DNA of 37,586 nucleotides from Terriglobia bacterium (GCA_020073365.1 JAIQFL010000079.1:1-37586), one strand, 5' to 3'. Shown: positions 1-7,103, counted from the first letter of the stretch. The notes: generated by a model not told the origin, from the sequence alone. Translations and numbers: made by a program.

Positions 1-103
1 CTCGACGGACCCCGGTGGTCTTCTGAATCTTCCGCAGCGACCAGCCAAGCCGCCCCAAAGCGATAACTTGCTGTTTCTTTTCCTCGTTCAAGACATTGCT
101 CAC
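1..103 (-). CDS. istA: IS21-family transposase IstA, N-terminal fragment (runs off window)
   Basis: Reading leftward from a GTG at 103-101, the sequence encodes a start like SNVLNEEKKQQVIALGRLGW followed by a helix-turn-helix (SLRKIQKTTGV). I recognise this as the DNA-binding N-terminus of IS21-type IstA transposases. Only about 34 residues are in the window; the DDE catalytic domain and the IstB ATPase would lie to the left. An in-frame TTG farther upstream could also serve as start, with an in-frame TAA just before it. The gene points away from the electron-transport operon, and the element's terminus is expected at about 160-215, where two 22-bp repeats are seen. Intactness of the element cannot be judged from here. 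Confidence 0.78.
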   Translation of the reverse strand, partial: MSNVLNEEKKQQVIALGRLGWSLRKIQKTTGVRR

Positions 104-159
104 ATCGACCGAGGGTACCTGCCCTCGTGTCGAAATCAACGTCCTGAATGATGGTTATC

Positions 160-215
160 GTTGGCCGGTTTTGAAGTGACCCTCTATGGCCGGTTTTGGG
201 TGACCCCCGAGGGTT
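160..215. mobile_element. IS21-type element end with two direct terminal repeats
   Basis: Two near-identical direct repeats sit upstream of the istA start: TGGCCGGTTTTGAAGTGACC at 162-181 and TGGCCGGTTTTGGGTGACCC at 187-206, with a period of 25 bp. IS21-family termini are known to carry several short direct repeats that bind the transposase. Position and form fit the right-hand end of this element. The exact terminal dinucleotide and target duplication cannot be set because the other end lies outside the window. Confidence 0.6.
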
Positions 216-252
216 CCGCAAATCTGGATCCCGTTTCCCGATCCGGCCAGCT

Positions 253-422
253 CCAAAATTGGGTTCGTTCCGCCAACACCACCCGAATCCCAATCGACCC
301 TCCAAATTGGGTTCGTTCCGTCAATTCCGCGTCCCCTCCCCCATCCGCCGATTTCAGAGAATTGAGTTCGTTCCGTCACGCCCCCGGTCCGCCCACCCCC
401 CAAAATGAGTTCGTTCCGTCAA
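253..422. repeat. Four direct copies of an AATTGGGTTCGTTCCGTCAA-type motif
   Basis: Copies begin near 253, 301, 357 and 401 and share the core G(G/A)GTTCGTTCCG(T/C)CA at 261-275, 309-323, 364-378 and 407-421. Core-to-core spacing is 48, 55 and 43 bp, and the DNA between copies is pyrimidine-rich on this strand. There is no convincing gene in 104-581; the open frames there are low-complexity translations of the repeats. The array lies between the IS21 end and the first gene of the electron-transport operon, so it could be a cis-acting array or simply a dispersed repeat cluster. Function is unknown. Confidence 0.7.
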
Positions 423-581
423 CTCCCCCGGCCCCCGCGACCGCCGCCCCTACCCCCTGTCGGATTTTCAGATAAATCCATCTGGTTATCCTACACTCCC
501 CTCCCTCGCCTGCCCGCAACTCCTTTCCTTTCTGCGTGGCCACCCCCGTGCATATCAGGCTCAATGAAGGGAGAAGTCTCC

Positions 582-845
582 GTGAACGATCCTTCCACTT
601 ACTGGTTGACTATTACAAACATTGCGCTGGGCGTGGTTACCTTGATCTGCTGCATCGCCGTCGGGATCGGCATCCTTCAGGAACTGGCCGCAAAACGCAA
701 GAAAAGTACATCGCTGTCCAAACTCGACTCCGAAGTGGCCGACCTGGTCTCTTCGTTCGGTGACGGGCACGCATTTCACACCCCCTCGCTCGGCCTCACC
801 ATGGCCGATGGCGGTGAAGAGTTGAAGAAAAAAGAGGAGCGGTAG
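582..845 (+). CDS. Small single-pass membrane protein, first gene of the Qrc-like operon
   Basis: An 87-residue protein of unknown function. After a short N-terminus (VNDPSTYWLTI) there is one hydrophobic helix of about 25 residues (NIALGVVTLICCIAVGIGIL), then a basic stretch (AAKRKK) and a polar tail ending in EELKKKEER, suggesting N-out/C-in topology by the positive-inside rule. I chose GTG at 582 because AAGGGAGAA lies about 6 nt upstream; the in-frame ATG at 564 has no ribosome site. The stop is 4 nt before the next gene, so it is probably translated with the downstream GcvH-like gene. An assembly or anchoring role for the neighbouring complex is only a guess from context. Confidence 0.62.
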   Translation: MNDPSTYWLTITNIALGVVTLICCIAVGIGILQELAAKRKKSTSLSKLDSEVADLVSSFGDGHAFHTPSLGLTMADGGEELKKKEER

Positions 846-849
846 CCCC

Positions 850-1773
850 ATGACCTGCCCCTTCCTCCGAGAAGCCCAGGTCAAATACTGCCGGACCTCG
901 CCGGTTCGGAAGTTGATTCCGATGGCGCAAGCCGGACGGGCCGACGAGAAGTGCTCCTCCGCGAGCCACGCCTCCTGCCCGGTCTACCGCTCGCAGCCGG
1001 CGGAAGAGCCCGCTTGCGGACCGTGCCCCTATCTGCGCGAATCGTTGATGCAGTACTGCGGCGCGGCGTCGGTCGCCAAGTTTGTGCCGTATAGCGAGTC
1101 CCTACTTTCGCGCTGTGGGAACGACGGCTACCGCTATTGCGAGCTGTACCTCGCAATGGCCCATCCCGGTCTCCCCACCGAAGAGGTCGATGGCACTCCG
1201 CTGCCAGGCTGGCTGCGCTATTCCGCTAATCACATGTGGCTCGACGTGACCGATGACGGCACCTGCCACGCCGGTATCGACGCCTTCCTGAGCAGGGCCC
1301 TGGGCGCCATCGACCGCATCACTTATGTCTGGCTGTCGGGGCGGCATCGGCCCACCGCCGTCCTCACCGTCGCCGGAACCGATCTGGAAGTGGTCTTTCC
1401 GAATCCCTTCCTGCTCACGAGATGCAACGTATATCTCCGCGCCGATCCTTCCCGGATCACCACCGAGCCGTATACCGGTGGATGGCTGTTCGAAGGAGTT
1501 CCGGCGGCGGAGACCACCGACAACCTGCTCCAGGGCGCCGGCGCGCGCGCCTGGATGGAAGAAGAGCATCGCCTGATCAATGAGTTCTTGCAGCAGCAGT
1601 CATGTGGGCAGGACGCGCACGCGCAAGGTGCCCCTGGCCCGTCCTCCTGCGACGGGGGGCTATTCGCCAATGGGGTGGCGCGGCATCTCGATCGCGATCG
1701 GATGCTGGCTCTGTCTCACGAGTTTTTCTCGCCCTATGCGAGTCGGAAAAGAGAATCGAAATGCGAGCAATGA
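850..1773 (+). CDS. Cys-rich GcvH-fold protein lacking the lipoyl lysine
   Basis: 307 residues with a clear GAGGAG ribosome site at 834-839. The N-terminal ~100 residues hold two copies of a four-cysteine module: C3-C14-C35-C43 and C59-C70-C89-C97, each beginning CP(F/Y)LRE and continuing to YC. A region resembling glycine-cleavage H protein follows: HMWLDVTDDG near residue 130 corresponds to the H-protein HEWL...DG, and EPYTGGW matches its EPYAGGW. Aligned without gaps back from EPYTGGW, the lipoylated lysine position is a glycine, and there is no lysine between TAVLTVAG and EPYTGGW. Lipoate carriage is therefore unlikely. The cysteine modules could bind Fe-S clusters or zinc. The 3' end overlaps the cytochrome gene by 13 nt, pointing to a role with the redox complex. 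The C-terminal ~70 residues are unlike H protein. Confidence 0.72.
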   Translation: MTCPFLREAQVKYCRTSPVRKLIPMAQAGRADEKCSSASHASCPVYRSQPAEEPACGPCPYLRESLMQYCGAASVAKFVPYSESLLSRCGNDGYRYCELYLAMAHPGLPTEEVDGTPLPGWLRYSANHMWLDVTDDGTCHAGIDAFLSRALGAIDRITYVWLSGRHRPTAVLTVAGTDLEVVFPNPFLLTRCNVYLRADPSRITTEPYTGGWLFEGVPAAETTDNLLQGAGARAWMEEEHRLINEFLQQQSCGQDAHAQGAPGPSSCDGGLFANGVARHLDRDRMLALSHEFFSPYASRKRESKCEQ

Positions 1774-2318
1774 TCCCATTTGTGGCCGGGGCGATCGTCG
1801 CCCTGGGCGCAGGCTGGGCCGGCTTTCCGCACGTCATCTACAAGAGCCGGCCTCAGCCGGTGGACTTCAGCCATAGGGTCCACGCGGATAAGGCCGGCGC
1901 GAAATGCGAAGACTGCCACGCGTTCCGGGGTGACGGAACCTTCGCGGGCATCCCCACCCTGGACAAGTGTGCCGGCTGCCACGCCGCGCCCATGGGCGAC
2001 ACGCCGGCCGAGAAGAACTTCATCGACCAATACGTGACTCCGCAACGCGAGCCGCAGTGGGCCGCCTACGCGCGGCAACCGGAGAACGTCTTCTTCTCCC
2101 ACATCGCGCACGTCAAGCTCGGCCAGGTCAAGTGCGAGAGTTGCCACGGCAACCAGGGTTCCACGGACAAACTGCCCCTGTATCAAGAGGACCGCATCAG
2201 TGGCTACTCGCGCGATATCTGGGGCACGGCCGGGCGGCCCGCAATGACCATGGACAATTGCGTCGATTGCCACCGCCAGCAGAAACTCGAACACAGTTGC
2301 CTGGATTGCCATAAATGA
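1761..2318 (+). CDS. Pentaheme membrane-anchored cytochrome c, QrcA/ActA-like
   Basis: A 185-residue protein starting at ATG 1761, inside the end of the preceding gene. An N-terminal hydrophobic stretch (MIPFVAGAIVALGAGWAG) would act as signal anchor, placing the rest in the periplasm. Five CxxCH heme-binding motifs start at residues 49, 70, 125, 167 and 180. Extra histidines in FSHRVH and FSHIAH are typical distal ligands in class III-type multiheme cytochromes. QrcA of the Desulfovibrio quinone reductase complex has six hemes and ActA of alternative complex III has five; this protein has the ActA number but the Qrc gene order. It probably exchanges electrons between the Fe-S subunits and a soluble periplasmic cytochrome. 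Its stop overlaps the next start (ATGA). Confidence 0.85.
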   Translation: MRAMIPFVAGAIVALGAGWAGFPHVIYKSRPQPVDFSHRVHADKAGAKCEDCHAFRGDGTFAGIPTLDKCAGCHAAPMGDTPAEKNFIDQYVTPQREPQWAAYARQPENVFFSHIAHVKLGQVKCESCHGNQGSTDKLPLYQEDRISGYSRDIWGTAGRPAMTMDNCVDCHRQQKLEHSCLDCHK

Positions 2319-4135
2319 GCCAGTCACAAATGAGCCAGACACAAATGACTACGACACGCAGAGGTTTAATCCAGTTCCTGGGTGGTTCGGCTGTGGGCGC
2401 CCTCTTCACACCGGCTCCCTGGCGGCTCATCACGGATACCGCGTTGTGGTCCGAAAACTGGCCTGGGATCCCTCGCCCGGCGCGCGGCGAGATCCGCGTG
2501 AAGTTCACCAACTGCTCGCTATGCGCCGCCGGTTGCGCCGTGCGCGCGCGTTGCGTTGGCGATCAGCCGGTATCGCTGGCGGGAGTTGGCGGCGGGCTTT
2601 GCCCCTTCGGATTGACGGCGCACCACCTGCCGTACCACCCGGCGCGCCTGAAGCAGGGGCCGGTGAAAGAAGCCGCCACCGCGGTTGCCGGCGCGATCGC
2701 CAAGTGCGGACCCGGCGAGCGGGTCGCCGTACTCGACCTCCGGCCCGGGCGCACGGCCTCGTGGACCTATCGTCGCGCCATGGCATCGGTGAAGAATGGC
2801 CTGTACCTCGCGCCGCCCGAGCCGCCGGTCGCGGTCAATCTGGGAAATGCGAAGACCGTCCTGAGCCTGGGAGCGCCGCTGCTGGATGGCTGGGGCACAC
2901 CGGGCAACGTCTTCGCCGCGCGCGATGCCTTCCGGTTGATTCAGGCAGAAGCCGTGGAATCGCGAACCGCGTCGCTGGCCGACCTGTGGTTGCCGATCAA
3001 ACCGGGCTCCGAAGAAGCACTGGTGCTGGAAGTCGCGGACGAAATGAGCCCGTCGGAAACCGCAAGCCTCACGGGCCTGTCCGCCGAGCAGATCCGGTCG
3101 CTGGTGAAGGAACTGAGAGAACAGGGACCGGCGCTGGTTGTGGACAGCGAAATGTCGCAGCCGGTCGTCGCGTTGAATGTGCGGCTCGGCGGTTGGGGCC
3201 GCACGATTGGTCCGCGGCGCGAGGCTCCCGTTCCCGAGACCTGGAAGAAAGCCCCACCGGCTGCCGAACTTGCCGCTGTCCCCGACCGCTCGATTCGCGT
3301 GCTGCTGATTGACGAATCGGTGCCGGGCGAATACCTGCCGTGGGAAGCCATCGAAAGGAAATTGGTCGCCGCGAATCCTGTGGTGGTGGCCTTCGCGTGG
3401 TCGGGCAACGGCTACGCGCGCTACGCGCAGTACGTTCTGCCGGCCGCCGTCTACCCCGAGGCGCTCGATGACATCCCACCCGCCATCGATTCGGTTGCCG
3501 CTGCTTTTCGGATCGCCGCTCCCCTGGTTGCTCCGCCATCGGGCGTCACCAGCCCGCCGGAATTCATCGCCGGCATCGCGGGACTCGCGGCTGCGGATGC
3601 GTTGCGCGAGCGCGCCGCCGCGATTCACAAGGCGGCCCGCGGCACCCTGGTCACCTATGCCGACGGCCGGACGGTGCCGGTGAATGAGGTGACACGCGAC
3701 AATTTTTGGAAAGCCCTGAACGCCGGTGGCAGCTGGCTTGGTGAGCAGCCAGGTGGGGCAGACCCCCAAGTGGGACAGACGATCGCCTTTCGTCGTCTGT
3801 CAGCCGGCTTTAGCCGGCCCAAGAGCGTCGACGCCGCTCCGCCCCACTACCCGCTCACGGTCGTCACCGAATCACCAATCGCGTGCCTCTCGTCTCCGCT
3901 CATGTCCCAGCTCTACCAGGAATCCAACCTGCGACTCGCTCCCAGCCGCGTGGCGCTCCATCCCACAGATGCCGCCTCGTGCGGTGTCGCAGACGGCGCG
4001 CGAGCCATCCTCGAAACACCCAACGGGAAGCGGGAAGTGGCAGTCACCATCGATTCCAGCGTCCGGCCCGGCGTCGTCCTGGTGGCGGCGCGCCCTGAAA
4101 ATGGGTCCGCGTACGCCAAGGTGGTGCGATTATGA
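2315..4135 (+). CDS. Tat-exported molybdopterin-oxidoreductase-like subunit, QrcB-like
   Basis: 606 residues. A twin-arginine signal (TTRRGLIQFLGG, Arg15-Arg16) is followed by a [4Fe-4S] site, C67-x2-C70-x3-C74-x21-C96. The fold is that of the bis-MGD oxidoreductase family, with a C-terminal dinucleotide-binding-like domain from about YPLTVVTESP. At 606 residues it is short for a catalytic member. By family knowledge, QrcB and ActB proteins keep this fold but bind no molybdenum; I see no obvious Mo-ligand motif but cannot prove absence. Two features are odd. Three in-frame ATGs lie in a 15-bp tandem repeat at the start (residues 1, 6, 11). A copy of a dispersed hairpin repeat (3770-3819) encodes about 17 residues (VGQTIAFRRLSAGFSRP) just before the C-terminal domain. 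Start and stop overlap both neighbours by ATGA. Confidence 0.84.
   Translation: MSQSQMSQTQMTTTRRGLIQFLGGSAVGALFTPAPWRLITDTALWSENWPGIPRPARGEIRVKFTNCSLCAAGCAVRARCVGDQPVSLAGVGGGLCPFGLTAHHLPYHPARLKQGPVKEAATAVAGAIAKCGPGERVAVLDLRPGRTASWTYRRAMASVKNGLYLAPPEPPVAVNLGNAKTVLSLGAPLLDGWGTPGNVFAARDAFRLIQAEAVESRTASLADLWLPIKPGSEEALVLEVADEMSPSETASLTGLSAEQIRSLVKELREQGPALVVDSEMSQPVVALNVRLGGWGRTIGPRREAPVPETWKKAPPAAELAAVPDRSIRVLLIDESVPGEYLPWEAIERKLVAANPVVVAFAWSGNGYARYAQYVLPAAVYPEALDDIPPAIDSVAAAFRIAAPLVAPPSGVTSPPEFIAGIAGLAAADALRERAAAIHKAARGTLVTYADGRTVPVNEVTRDNFWKALNAGGSWLGEQPGGADPQVGQTIAFRRLSAGFSRPKSVDAAPPHYPLTVVTESPIACLSSPLMSQLYQESNLRLAPSRVALHPTDAASCGVADGARAILETPNGKREVAVTIDSSVRPGVVLVAARPENGSAYAKVVRL
3770..3819 (+). 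repeat. Dispersed double-hairpin repeat, copy A, inside the qrcB-like gene
   Basis: This 50-bp unit starts GTGGGACAGACGATCG. Hairpin 1 pairs ACAGACGA with TCGTCTGT (8 bp, 10-nt loop). Hairpin 2 pairs GCCGGCT with AGCCGGC. It is nearly identical to the units at 4883, 7104 and 10786. Here it is translated in frame. A related half-unit, AGGTGGGGCAGACCCCC, lies immediately upstream at 3751-3767. Confidence 0.9.
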
Positions 4136-5001
4136 TCGCGCAAAAGAAATACGGCATGTCGATCGACATCGATCGCTGCAACGGCTGCGGCGCCTGCATG
4201 GTGGCCTGCGCCGTCGAGAACAACATCCCGCCAGCCCACGCGGGCGCCACCGAGCGCAAGGGCATCACCTGGATTCGCGTGTTCAAGGTGGATAACGGCG
4301 AAGACTATCCCGGCAAGCGGTCGGCCTTCGTGCCGGTGCTCTGCCAGCAGTGCGGTGAGCATACTCCTTGCGCCAGCGTCTGCCCGCAGCAGGCGGTGGA
4401 TGTCGATCCCCAAACCGGCATCGTGGGACAGATGCCTGAGCGCTGCCTCGGCTGCCGCTACTGCATGGCGGCATGTCCCTATCACGCCCGCTACTTCAAC
4501 TGGTGGGACCCGGTGTGGCCCGCCGGCATGGAGAAGACCCTGAACCCCGACGTTGCGCCCCGTATGCGCGGCGTGGTGGAGAAGTGCAACTTCTGCCACG
4601 GCCGTTGGCATGCCGCCAAACAGCGTGCTGCCGCTCAAGGACTGAAAGAGATCCAACCCGGCGACTACGTGCCCGCCTGCGTGGAGGCCTGCCCCACCGG
4701 CGCCATCCGGTTCGGCGATCTGAACGACGCCGCCAGCGAGACGGCTCAGGCCGCGAAACACCCCGACAGTTTCCGCCTGCTCGAGAAGCTGGGCACCGAC
4801 CCCAAGATTTATTACCGCTCTAAGAAGGACTGGGTGCGCGAGATCGCCAACGCCCCCAAACCGGGCCACGCCTCCCAATCCGGTGGGACAGACGATCGCC
4901 TTTTGTCGTCTGTCAGCGGGCTTCAGCCGGCCAGGACAGGCACAGAGTGCCTGTCCCACCAAGGCGCCCCACTCCCCCCAAAGGAGAACCTCCGTGGATA
5001 A
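4132..5001 (+). CDS. Periplasm-facing ferredoxin-like subunit with four [4Fe-4S] sites, QrcC-like
   Basis: 289 residues, related to the electron-transfer subunits of the DmsB/PsrB/QrcC group. Cysteine sets are: C16-x2-C19-x2-C22-x3-C26; a CQQC...C...C set near residue 85; CLGCRYCMAAC near 105; and CNFC plus CVEAC, the last pair near residue 185. Together these provide for four cubane clusters. There is no signal peptide, so co-export with the Tat-targeted QrcB-like partner is likely (family knowledge). The last ~39 residues, from about residue 251, are encoded by a copy of the dispersed hairpin repeat plus a second palindrome, so this tail is probably not part of the ancestral protein. The start overlaps the previous stop (ATGA) and the stop overlaps the next start by 8 nt. 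Confidence 0.88.
   Translation: MIAQKKYGMSIDIDRCNGCGACMVACAVENNIPPAHAGATERKGITWIRVFKVDNGEDYPGKRSAFVPVLCQQCGEHTPCASVCPQQAVDVDPQTGIVGQMPERCLGCRYCMAACPYHARYFNWWDPVWPAGMEKTLNPDVAPRMRGVVEKCNFCHGRWHAAKQRAAAQGLKEIQPGDYVPACVEACPTGAIRFGDLNDAASETAQAAKHPDSFRLLEKLGTDPKIYYRSKKDWVREIANAPKPGHASQSGGTDDRLLSSVSGLQPARTGTECLSHQGAPLPPKENLRG
4882..4960 (+). repeat. Dispersed hairpin repeat, copy B, with an extra 10-bp stem
   Basis: The unit at 4883-4932 has the ACAGACGA/TCGTCTGT hairpin. An additional palindrome pairs GGACAGGCAC (4934-4943) with GTGCCTGTCC (4947-4956) around AGA. The outermost GGTGGGACAG at 4882-4891 also matches CTGTCCCACC at 4951-4960, so the whole is one nested palindrome. It encodes the C-terminal tail of the ferredoxin-like subunit in a different frame from copy A. 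Confidence 0.88.
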
Positions 5002-6268
5002 GGACTTCATCGCCCGCGGCGTGACACGCTGCTCCACCGGAAAGTTCCTGCTATGGATTGCCCCCTGGGTCGTCATGCTATTGTTCGGCCTTTATTCCGC
5101 CGGCCTGTGTCTCATCAAAGGCCTGAACCAGACCAACATGGATAACCGCTTCGTCTTCGGATTGTGGATCTTCCTCGACCTCACCGTGATCGCGCTCGGC
5201 GCCGGCGCCTTTTTTACCGGCTTTCTGCTCTACATCCTTAAAATCTCCGACCTGCGTGCCGTCATCAATAGCGCCGTGGTCATCGGGCTGGTCTGCTACA
5301 GCGGCGCGGTGTTCGCCCTGGCCGTGGACGTGGGACAACCCCTGCGCTCCTGGTTCACTTTCTGGTATCCCAACGTGCACTCCATGTTGACCGAGGTCAC
5401 CTTCTGTATCAGTTGCTACCTGGTGGTGCTCCTCATCGAGTACCTGCCCATCCTGCTCCAGAACCGCAAGCTGCGCCAGGTGCCCGCGTTCCTCCTGTTT
5501 GAGTTCGAGCTGCACAAGCTGATCTACGTGCTGGCAGGTGTGGGAACGTTCCTCTCGTTCTTCCACCAGGGCTCGCTCGGCGGTCTCTATGGCGTGTTGC
5601 GCGGCCGGCCCTTCGCTTTCCGCGAAGGCCTGGCGGTGTGGCCTTCCACGTTCTTCCTGTTCATCCTTTCCGCCGCCGCGGTGGGCCCCTGTTTCATCCT
5701 GCTCACCACCTGGCTGGTGCAGAAGATCACGAAGAAGCGGCTGGTGCGGCCCCCAGTGCTGCAGTTGCTGGGCCGCATCTCCGGCCTGATGCTCACGGTT
5801 TACGTGCTCGCCAAGACCCTCGACACGCTCGTTTGGATCAACCGCACTTCGCCCGGCAGCGGCTTTCCGGCGGCCCAGTATTACAGTTGGCGCCCGTTCG
5901 GTACCTGGATCCTGTTCGCCGAAATCGTGGTGTTCGGCCTGCTTCCGGCTCTGATTCTGCTGGCGCCCAAGCTGCGTGTGCGCACCGCCTGGCTGGTGTC
6001 CGGCGCTACCTTGGCTTGTCTCGGCGTGGCCCTGAACCGTTACGTCCAAACCTTACAGACGCTGGCGCTTCCCACGCTGGCGTTCGACAAGTTCCTGTCC
6101 TATTACCCGAGCTGGCAGGAGACCGGAACGTTCCTGGCGGTGGTAGCGTTCGGCGTACTGGTTTATTCCGTCTCGTTCCGCTACTGCCAGTTGTTCCCCG
6201 AGGAGCGAGAACTCAAGAATGAAGTGAAGCAGCCAGAAGAGCTGCCCGAACTGGTTGGAAGGTATTGA
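4994..6268 (+). CDS. NrfD-type polytopic quinone-interacting membrane subunit, QrcD-like
   Basis: A 424-residue integral membrane protein of the NrfD/PsrC/ActC family, with about ten hydrophobic helices beginning at FLLWIAPWVVMLLFGLYSAG. In this family the membrane subunit binds menaquinone and connects to the Fe-S subunit on the periplasmic side. I chose GTG at 4994 because AAGGAGAACCTCC precedes it directly. The reading frame stays open upstream to 4883, but that part only translates the hairpin repeat. Its start lies inside the end of the ferredoxin-like gene, implying coupled translation. With the cytochrome, QrcB-like and QrcC-like subunits it completes a membrane module expected to move electrons between the quinone pool and periplasmic hemes; direction is not evident from sequence. 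Confidence 0.87.
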   Translation: MDKDFIARGVTRCSTGKFLLWIAPWVVMLLFGLYSAGLCLIKGLNQTNMDNRFVFGLWIFLDLTVIALGAGAFFTGFLLYILKISDLRAVINSAVVIGLVCYSGAVFALAVDVGQPLRSWFTFWYPNVHSMLTEVTFCISCYLVVLLIEYLPILLQNRKLRQVPAFLLFEFELHKLIYVLAGVGTFLSFFHQGSLGGLYGVLRGRPFAFREGLAVWPSTFFLFILSAAAVGPCFILLTTWLVQKITKKRLVRPPVLQLLGRISGLMLTVYVLAKTLDTLVWINRTSPGSGFPAAQYYSWRPFGTWILFAEIVVFGLLPALILLAPKLRVRTAWLVSGATLACLGVALNRYVQTLQTLALPTLAFDKFLSYYPSWQETGTFLAVVAFGVLVYSVSFRYCQLFPEERELKNEVKQPEELPELVGRY

Positions 6269-6270
6269 TT

Positions 6271-7095
6271 ATGTTTCCCTGGAACTATGGTTTTCATTGG
6301 AGCGCCGCCAGCTATCTTTTTCTCGGCGCATTTTATACCGTGCTGTTGGTGGTGGCGGCCACGTTGCTGGCCGCCACCCTCCACTCCCGTTGCGCCCTGC
6401 ACGCGCAGATGGTCGATCGGATCCGCTGGCGCTCCGATTTCCACGACCTGCCGGAGTGCGACCGCGTCTGCCGCCACGTCCTCACCGGCGAATTGAAGAG
6501 CCGCGAGTGCCCGCACGCCTTCGATTGCCGCGAGTGTGAAACGCACCCCAAGCTTCTGGCCAGGCACCCGCTGCCGCCGGCTGGCGAACCGGAGGAGGAT
6601 TTCTTCGGCATGTCCTTTCCGCTCGACCGCTTCTACCATCGCGGCCACACCTGGGCGCACATGGAACCGGACGGCACCATGACGGTGGGGCTGGACGACC
6701 TGGGACGCCGCCTGCTCGGCGTGCCCGATGCGGTCGATCTCCCGCAACCGGGCACGCGCGTTCATGCCAACGGCACGGCATTTCGCGTCCACAAGCGCGA
6801 CGCCGACGTAAGGGTGCTCTCGCCGGTGGATGGCCGCGTCATCGAAACCGGCGGTCCCGATCGCGGCTGGTACCTCCGGGTAAAGCCCGAGCCCCTCGAC
6901 GTGCGCCATCTCCTCCGCGGCGCCGAAGTGCGGCCCTGGCTGATGCGCGAGATGGAGCGCCTGCAACTGGCGCTCTCCCAGGAAGGCGCCGCGCCCACCT
7001 TGGCCGATGGCGGCGTCCCCGTTGCCGACATCGCAGCTTGCTATCCGGAAGCCGATTGGGACGCCGTCTGCGGAGAGATGTTCCTCGAACCGTAG
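6271..7095 (+). CDS. Membrane-anchored GcvH-fold protein lacking the lipoyl lysine
   Basis: 274 residues, ATG 2 nt after the NrfD stop. There is one N-terminal transmembrane helix (about residues 12-36), then a cysteine cluster C63, C67, C80, C86, C89 (ECDRVC...CPHAFDCREC). An H-protein-like domain follows from HTWAHMEPDG (H126) through SPVDGRV. Ungapped alignment from DLPQPG to SPVDG against the H-protein DLPEVG...APVSG puts Asp177 at the lipoyl-lysine position, with Lys175 two residues away. Lipoylation is therefore doubtful. This is the second such protein in the operon, closing the cluster that the first one nearly opens, so the pair probably belongs to the redox complex, perhaps as structural or Fe-S carrying subunits. 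Confidence 0.74.
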   Translation: MFPWNYGFHWSAASYLFLGAFYTVLLVVAATLLAATLHSRCALHAQMVDRIRWRSDFHDLPECDRVCRHVLTGELKSRECPHAFDCRECETHPKLLARHPLPPAGEPEEDFFGMSFPLDRFYHRGHTWAHMEPDGTMTVGLDDLGRRLLGVPDAVDLPQPGTRVHANGTAFRVHKRDADVRVLSPVDGRVIETGGPDRGWYLRVKPEPLDVRHLLRGAEVRPWLMREMERLQLALSQEGAAPTLADGGVPVADIAACYPEADWDAVCGEMFLEP

Positions 7096-7103
7096 GACGC
7101 CCA

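Noticed and set aside
253..422. CRISPR array
   Set aside because: Repeats are only ~20 bp and degenerate, spacers vary and are low-complexity pyrimidine-rich, and no cas gene is present.
405..581. Longer start for the small membrane protein
   Set aside because: The added N-terminus is the low-complexity translation of the repeat array with no ribosome site.
4883..4993. Upstream start for the NrfD-like protein at 4883
   Set aside because: The added residues are only the translated hairpin repeat, and a strong ribosome site precedes GTG 4994.
2519..5076. Long minus-strand frames (416 and 387 codons)
   Set aside because: Antisense to the QrcB/QrcC-like genes; no domain features.
850..7095. 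A glycine cleavage system
   Set aside because: No gcvT or gcvP is present and both H-like proteins lack the lipoyl lysine.
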